Part shown: piece after piece, positions 60,239 to 64,000 of the stretch
How the letters are laid out: every line of letters begins with the position of its first letter
Numbering within the stretch: the first letter of the stretch is position 1
From: an uncultured Mycolicibacterium sp.
GTDB taxonomy: Bacteria > Actinomycetota > Actinomycetes > Mycobacteriales > Mycobacteriaceae
Assembly (NCBI RefSeq): GCF_937941905.1
Contig: NZ_CALDGS010000063.1
Location: forward strand, 11,705 to 75,704
Length of the DNA stretch: 64,000 nucleotides
Direction of reading: 5' to 3'
The notes under the pieces: generated by a model
Databases searched by the model: none
What the model was told of the DNA's origin: nothing
What the model saw: only the letters and a program-made list of their open reading frames with translations
Position numbers and translations under genes: made by a program

Positions 60239-61117
60239 ATGGCGACCGAACAGACCCCTGCCGGCCCGGCCGATCCCGCGACCCTGCGCGCCGTCGCCGA
60301 GCGGCTCGCCGACGAGGCGGCCGCCTTCGTGCGGCGCCGCCGCGCGGAGGTGTTCGCCGACGGTGCGGGCGGTGACGCGGTGTCCACCAAGAGCACCCCG
60401 ACCGACCCGGTGACCGTGGTCGACACCGAGACCGAGCGGCTGCTGCGCGACCGGCTGGCCGTGCTGCGGCCGGGCGAGCCGGTGCTCGGCGAGGAGGAGG
60501 GCGGAGCCGACGCGCTGCGGCCCGGCGTGCCGACCTGGGTGCTCGACCCGATCGACGGCACGGTGAACTTCGTCTACGGCATCGAGGCCTACGCGGTGTC
60601 GGTGGCGGTGCAGATCGACGGCCGCTCGGTGGCGGGCGCGGTCGCCGACGTGGCCGCCGGCGCGCTGTACTCGGCCGGGCGCGGGCTCGGCGCGCACGTG
60701 CGCCGCGGCGGCGTGGTCACCGAGCTGCGTTGCAGCGCCGCCGACGATCTCGCCACCGCACTGGTGGGCACCGGGTTCTCCTACGCCGCGCCGATGCGGG
60801 CCCGGCAGGCCCGGGTGCTGGCCGCGCTGCTGCCCCGGGTGCGTGACGTGCGCCGGATCGGCGCCTGCGCGCTGGACCTGTGCATGGTGGCCGCGGGCCG
60901 GCTGGACGGTTACTACGAGCAGGGCGTCCAGCGCTGGGACTGGGCCGCCGCGGCGCTGATCGCCGAGGAGGCCGGCGCCCGGGTGGTCCTGCCGCCCGAG
61001 GGTGCGCCGGCCGACGCCGACGGTCTGGTGATCGCCGCCGCCCCCGGGGTGGCCGAGGCGCTGCTGGCCGCGCTGGCCGAGGCCGGCCTCAGCACGCCGA
61101 CGAGTGAATCTTCTTGA
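60239..61117 (+). CDS. suhB: inositol-1-monophosphatase family enzyme
   Basis: Mg-dependent, Li-sensitive phosphatase giving free inositol for phosphatidylinositol and mycothiol. In 292 residues: metal residues in GEEEGG (85-90), WVLDPIDGTVNF (D103, D106) and the late W-D motif RWDWAAAALIAEEAGA. Several IMPases exist in mycobacteria, so exact paralogue is from position. It overlaps cei by 29 bases tail to tail. Confidence 0.92.
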   Translation: MATEQTPAGPADPATLRAVAERLADEAAAFVRRRRAEVFADGAGGDAVSTKSTPTDPVTVVDTETERLLRDRLAVLRPGEPVLGEEEGGADALRPGVPTWVLDPIDGTVNFVYGIEAYAVSVAVQIDGRSVAGAVADVAAGALYSAGRGLGAHVRRGGVVTELRCSAADDLATALVGTGFSYAAPMRARQARVLAALLPRVRDVRRIGACALDLCMVAAGRLDGYYEQGVQRWDWAAAALIAEEAGARVVLPPEGAPADADGLVIAAAPGVAEALLAALAEAGLSTPTSESS

Positions 61118-61745
61118 GCAGCGCCGGATCCGGGGGAGCGGTGGCGTCCGGGCCGAGGCCGGCCAGCACCGCCCTGATGTCCTCGCCGGCGGCCGGCTCG
61201 TCGAACTCGGTGCCCAGCGCCAGGTCGACCACGGGATCCTCCCGCTCGTCCTGGTAGAGCTCGGCGCACGGCGCGACCAGCCACACCGCCGCCGCGGCCG
61301 CCCGGCCGGCCGGGCCGAACCGGATCTGGCCCAGGCACTGCAGCCGGGAGCCGGCCACGTAGATCGGGTCGTTGGCGGCTTCCGGCGGGGCGAAACCCAG
61401 GTCGCGCAGCTGGCCGGCCACCTCGGCGGCCTGCCCGGCCCGGCCGCTGGCGTTGAGCACCCGGATCCGGGTGTCCGACAGCCGGGCCGGGGCGACGTCG
61501 GCCATGTCGGCCGGATCCACCTTCTCGCCCAGTGACGGTGCCGGGGCGTCCGGGCCGGCGGCCGGCGGCGGATTGCAGGCCACGGCCTGATGCACGTCCG
61601 GCGGGCGGTTCAGCGCCACCACCCACACCACCAGGGTGACCGCGGCCAGGGCGGCGAAGAACACGATCCCGGGGGTGTAGTGGCGCCGGCGGAACGGCCG
61701 GCCGTGTTTGTCGAACGCGGTGCCTTCGGTGATGAGCGCGACCAC
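61089..61745 (-). CDS. cei: envelope integrity protein Cei
   Basis: A 218-residue membrane-anchored protein orthologous to Rv2700, needed for envelope integrity and virulence. A basic cytoplasmic N-terminus (KHGRPFRRRHYTPG) leads into one helix (about 27-46), then a secreted LytR_C domain (IRVLNASGRAGQAAEVAGQLRDLGF). Four cysteines outside may form disulfides. GTG start with a -10 box 6 bases upstream. Confidence 0.92.
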   Translation of the reverse strand: MVALITEGTAFDKHGRPFRRRHYTPGIVFFAALAAVTLVVWVVALNRPPDVHQAVACNPPPAAGPDAPAPSLGEKVDPADMADVAPARLSDTRIRVLNASGRAGQAAEVAGQLRDLGFAPPEAANDPIYVAGSRLQCLGQIRFGPAGRAAAAAVWLVAPCAELYQDEREDPVVDLALGTEFDEPAAGEDIRAVLAGLGPDATAPPDPALLKKIHSSAC

Positions 61746-61751
61746 CCCTGC

Positions 61752-61757
61752 ACTTTA
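61752..61757 (-). promoter_or_regulatory. -10 box of cei
   Basis: TAAAGT on the minus strand ends 6 bases before the cei GTG. Confidence 0.45.
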
Positions 61758-61911
61758 AGGCCCGAGCGGACAGCGCCCGACCGCGGCCCGCAATATGATG
61801 TGACGCATCTCACAGCCGAGGGGGAGGGATTCGGGCACGAATCATTTGGTGGATGCGTTCGGCACTGGTACAAAGCTCGCTTGCAACGTCTACGGAGGGG
61901 AGACGACGACG

Positions 61912-62214
61912 ATGGCCACCGATTACGACGCCCCGCGGCGGACCGACACCGACGATGTCTCCGAGGATTCGCTCGAGGAGCTGAAGGGGCGGCGGCTGGA
62001 GGCCCAGTCGGCCGTCGTCGACATCGACGAGTCCGAGACCGCCGAGAACTTCGAGCTGCCCGGCGCCGACCTGTCCGGCGAGGAACTGACCGTCCGGGTC
62101 ATCCCCAAGCAGGCCGACGAGTTCACCTGCTCGAGCTGCTTTCTGGTGCACCACCGCAGCAGGCTGGCCAGCGAGAAGGACGGCGTGATGCTCTGCGTCG
62201 ACTGTGCCGCCTGA
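61912..62214 (+). CDS. DUF4193 protein
   Basis: A 100-residue acidic protein of the actinobacterial DUF4193 family, same length as Rv2699c. CSSC (about 77-80) and CVDC (about 95-98) form a probable zinc ribbon. Function unknown. ATG 61912 follows a GGAGGGGAG site. Conserved beside cei and DUF3093. Confidence 0.87.
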   Translation: MATDYDAPRRTDTDDVSEDSLEELKGRRLEAQSAVVDIDESETAENFELPGADLSGEELTVRVIPKQADEFTCSSCFLVHHRSRLASEKDGVMLCVDCAA

Positions 62215-62242
62215 TTGCCGGGCCGCCTGATCTTGGGGCCGG

Positions 62243-62725
62243 CTAGCTGCCGTCGCGCAGCGCCGCGAGCACCCGGTCCGGTCGGCGCGTGCTGACCATC
62301 CAGTACGGGGTGGGGTCGTCCGGGTCGTCGAGCACCAGCAGCACCATCGGGCCCACCCAGGGCCGGTGCACCACGAACGCGGCCGGATCGAGTTGGCGGC
62401 CCAGCGCGGCCGACTTCGCCGACACCGGCACCTCCGCGCTGCGCGAGACCACCTCGGCCGGCAGGTGCGCCTCGCCGATCCACAGTTCGGTCCGGCCGCC
62501 GCGGGCCACCACCCGCACCTCGTAGCGGCTCAGCCACACCAGCGCCACCGCCGCCACCGGCAGCAGCACCAGGTACGGCAGCCAGTCCGGCAGGGTGGGC
62601 ACCCCCATGTTCACCTCGTAGGCGATCAGGGCCGCCACCCCCAGGATCAGGGGCCACCACCACCACGGCACCCACAGCCGCTCGCGGTAGCGCACGGTTT
62701 CCGAGGTTGCGCGCGTGTCGGACAC
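62243..62725 (-). CDS. DUF3093 membrane protein
   Basis: A 160-residue protein: start VSDTRATSETVRYRERLWVPWWWWP, two membrane helices (about 24-40 and 50-66), then a soluble domain ending YWMVSTRRPDRVLAALRDG. DUF3093 family, unknown function. GTG 62725 gives the family start; the frame remains open to 62758, which would overlap dut. Confidence 0.85.
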   Translation of the reverse strand: MSDTRATSETVRYRERLWVPWWWWPLILGVAALIAYEVNMGVPTLPDWLPYLVLLPVAAVALVWLSRYEVRVVARGGRTELWIGEAHLPAEVVSRSAEVPVSAKSAALGRQLDPAAFVVHRPWVGPMVLLVLDDPDDPTPYWMVSTRRPDRVLAALRDGS

Positions 62726-62736
62726 GCGGCCAAGGG

Positions 62737-62742
62737 TAATCT
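62737..62742 (+). promoter_or_regulatory. -10 box of dut
   Basis: TAATCT ends 8 bases before the dut GTG at 62751. Confidence 0.5.
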
Positions 62743-62750
62743 CTGTCGTC

Positions 62751-63215
62751 GTGTCCACTTCTTTGGCGGTCGTTCGGCTGGATCCCGGTCTGCCGATGCC
62801 CAGCCGGGCCCACGACGGCGATGCCGGCGTCGACCTCTACAGCGCGGTCGACGTCGAACTCGCGCCGGGTCAGCGGCAGCTGGTGCCCACCGGCATCGCG
62901 GTGGCCATCCCGTACGGGATGGTCGGCCTGGTCCACCCGCGGTCGGGTTTGGCTGCCCGGCTTGGGCTTTCGATCGTCAACGCACCGGGCACCATCGACG
63001 CCGGTTACCGCGGCGAGATCAAGGTGGCACTGATCAACCTGGACCCGCGGACCCCGATCGTGATCAGGCGCGGCGACCGCATCGCCCAGCTGCTCGTGCA
63101 GCGGGTGGAGCTGCCCGAGCTGGTCGAGGTGTCGTCCTTCGACGAGGCCGGCCTCGCGAACACCTCCCGTGGCGAAGGCGGCCACGGTTCCTCCGGCGGA
63201 CATGCGAGTTTGTGA
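62751..63215 (+). CDS. dut: dUTP diphosphatase
   Basis: Trimeric dUTPase that removes dUTP and supplies dUMP for ThyA/ThyX. The 154 residues show all five motifs: DAGVDLYS, PRSGLAARLG, GTIDAGYRGEIKV, RGDRIAQLLV and the C-terminal P-loop-like RGEGGHGSSGGHASL. GTG 62751 gives the exact M. tuberculosis length. The next gene starts on the last base of its stop (TGATG). Confidence 0.97.
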   Translation: MSTSLAVVRLDPGLPMPSRAHDGDAGVDLYSAVDVELAPGQRQLVPTGIAVAIPYGMVGLVHPRSGLAARLGLSIVNAPGTIDAGYRGEIKVALINLDPRTPIVIRRGDRIAQLLVQRVELPELVEVSSFDEAGLANTSRGEGGHGSSGGHASL

Positions 63216-63958
63216 TGGCATTCGGTAGACGCAAGCGTGAGAAGCCCGCCCCGCAGGCACCCGAGCCCGTGGCGGCGGCCGGCGAGGCCGACGACGGGGA
63301 GATCGAAGGCCCGTTCGACATCGAGGATTTCGACGATCCGGCGCAGGCCGCGGTGGGCCGGCTGGACCTCGGCTCGGTGCTCGTCCCGACCCCGGCCACC
63401 GGTCAGGTCCAGGTCGAGCTCAACCCGGCCGGCGCGCCGAGCGCGATCTGGGTGGTGACCCCCAACGGGCGCTACACCATCGCCGCCTACGCCGCACCGA
63501 AGTCGGCCGGGCTGTGGCGCGAGGTGGCCGCCGAGCTGGCCGACTCGCTGCGCAAGGAGGCCTCCGCGGTGCGCATCGAGGACGGCCCGTGGGGCCGCGA
63601 GGTGGTCGGCGACTCGCCCGGCAACCAGGCCGGCACCCAGGTTCGGTTCATCGGCGTCGACGGCTACCGGTGGATGATCCGCTGTGTGGTCAACGGTCCG
63701 GTGCAGACCATGCCCGCGCTCGCCGATGAGGCCCGAACCGCGTTGCGCGACACCGTGGTTCGCCGTGGTGACACCCCGCTGCCGGTGCGCACGCCGCTGC
63801 CGGTGCAGCTGCCCGAGCCGATGCTGCAGCAGCTGCGCGCCGCCGCGGCCCAGCAGGCCGCCGCGCTGGCCGCCCAGCAGCAGGGCGACCCGGCCGCCCG
63901 GCGCAGCGCGCAGGGCACCGCCATGCAGCAGCTGCGCAGCACGATCACCGGCGGCTGA
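63215..63958 (+). CDS. DUF3710 protein
   Basis: A 247-residue protein of the DUF3710 family, always after dut in mycobacteria. Basic start MAFGRRKREKP, acidic segment, then the core PNGRYTIAAYAAPKSAGLWREVAAELADSLRKEG-like region and GYRWMIRCVVNGP. The C-terminal 60 residues are Pro/Gln/Ala-rich. Function unknown. ATG 63215 overlaps the dut stop by one base. Confidence 0.87.
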   Translation: MAFGRRKREKPAPQAPEPVAAAGEADDGEIEGPFDIEDFDDPAQAAVGRLDLGSVLVPTPATGQVQVELNPAGAPSAIWVVTPNGRYTIAAYAAPKSAGLWREVAAELADSLRKEASAVRIEDGPWGREVVGDSPGNQAGTQVRFIGVDGYRWMIRCVVNGPVQTMPALADEARTALRDTVVRRGDTPLPVRTPLPVQLPEPMLQQLRAAAAQQAAALAAQQQGDPAARRSAQGTAMQQLRSTITGG

Positions 63959-63999
63959 GCCGCCAGATCGGGCACCGGCGGCTGAGCCGCCAGATCGGG
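63946..63999 (+). repeat. tandem 27-base repeat with internal hairpin
   Basis: Two identical 27-base units (63946-63972 and 63973-63999) run to the window end. Each contains GGCGGC-TGA-GCCGCC, a perfect 6-bp stem; the first TGA is the DUF3710 stop. More copies may follow outside the window. Confidence 0.85.
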
Positions 64000-64000
64000 C

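Overview
This is a very GC-rich stretch of an actinobacterial chromosome. Gene content and order point to a mycobacterium of the Mycolicibacterium type. From recalled gene maps it follows the M. tuberculosis rpsO-gpsI to dut block (about Rv2785c to Rv2696c). It contains mycobacterial hallmarks: a BlaS/BlaC-like beta-lactamase, both thyA and thyX, clgR-pspA-pspM, ChiZ, IdeR, Cei, a PE-PPE-domain hydrolase and an LGFP protein. RecA is uninterrupted (no intein). A complete gluABCD glutamate transporter lies between recX and miaB; from memory this matches Corynebacterium glutamicum and is absent at this place in M. tuberculosis. Exact species cannot be told. No rRNA, tRNA, CRISPR array, transposase or prophage gene was found.

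Layout. 1-5 kb: rpsO, a long leader, pnp, an M16 peptidase and a class A beta-lactamase. 5-10 kb: ald/aldR divergent pair, dapB, small membrane proteins, a flavodoxin-like protein and a CDF-like protein. 10-17 kb: a nucleotide/folate/lysine cluster (dienelactone hydrolase divergent from thyA-dfrA-AlkX-type glycosylase-thyX-dapA-rnj), then a mycofactocin-type SDR with a small monooxygenase. 18-26 kb: ftsK, argA, pgsA-cinA, the envelope-stress operon clgR-pspA-pspM, an epoxide-hydrolase-like gene, a glycosyltransferase and a DUF3046 gene. 26-31 kb: recA-recX and gluABCD. 31-40 kb: miaB, a membrane protein, a DUF349 protein, a DMT-type membrane protein, an extradiol-dioxygenase-like gene, miaA-dapF-hflX. 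40-46 kb (most variable part): PE-PPE hydrolase, a BisC-type molybdoenzyme with an overlapping small partner gene, and a large LGFP-repeat surface protein. 46-54 kb: lexA/chiZ-nrdR, phzF-like, alpha/beta hydrolase, PAC2 protein, a lipoprotein and a DUF4192 protein. 53-64 kb: ideR, sigB, small DUF genes, a YihY-type membrane protein, sigA, ppgK/suhB, cei, DUF4193, DUF3093/dut and DUF3710.

Functional themes. (1) DNA damage: recA has a LexA-box promoter plus a RecA-NDp (PafBC-type) promoter, and lexA/chiZ share a region with three LexA-like boxes. (2) Envelope stress: clgR and sigB both carry GGAAC-N17-CGTT (SigE/SigH-type) promoters. (3) Lysine/diaminopimelate and thymidylate synthesis: dapB, dapA, dapF, thyA, thyX, dfrA, dut. 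(4) tRNA modification and RNA decay: miaA, miaB, pnp, rnj. Many genes have a TANNNT -10 box only 6-8 bases before an ATG or GTG start, the signature of leaderless mycobacterial transcripts. Locus names of other species are from memory, not from a search.
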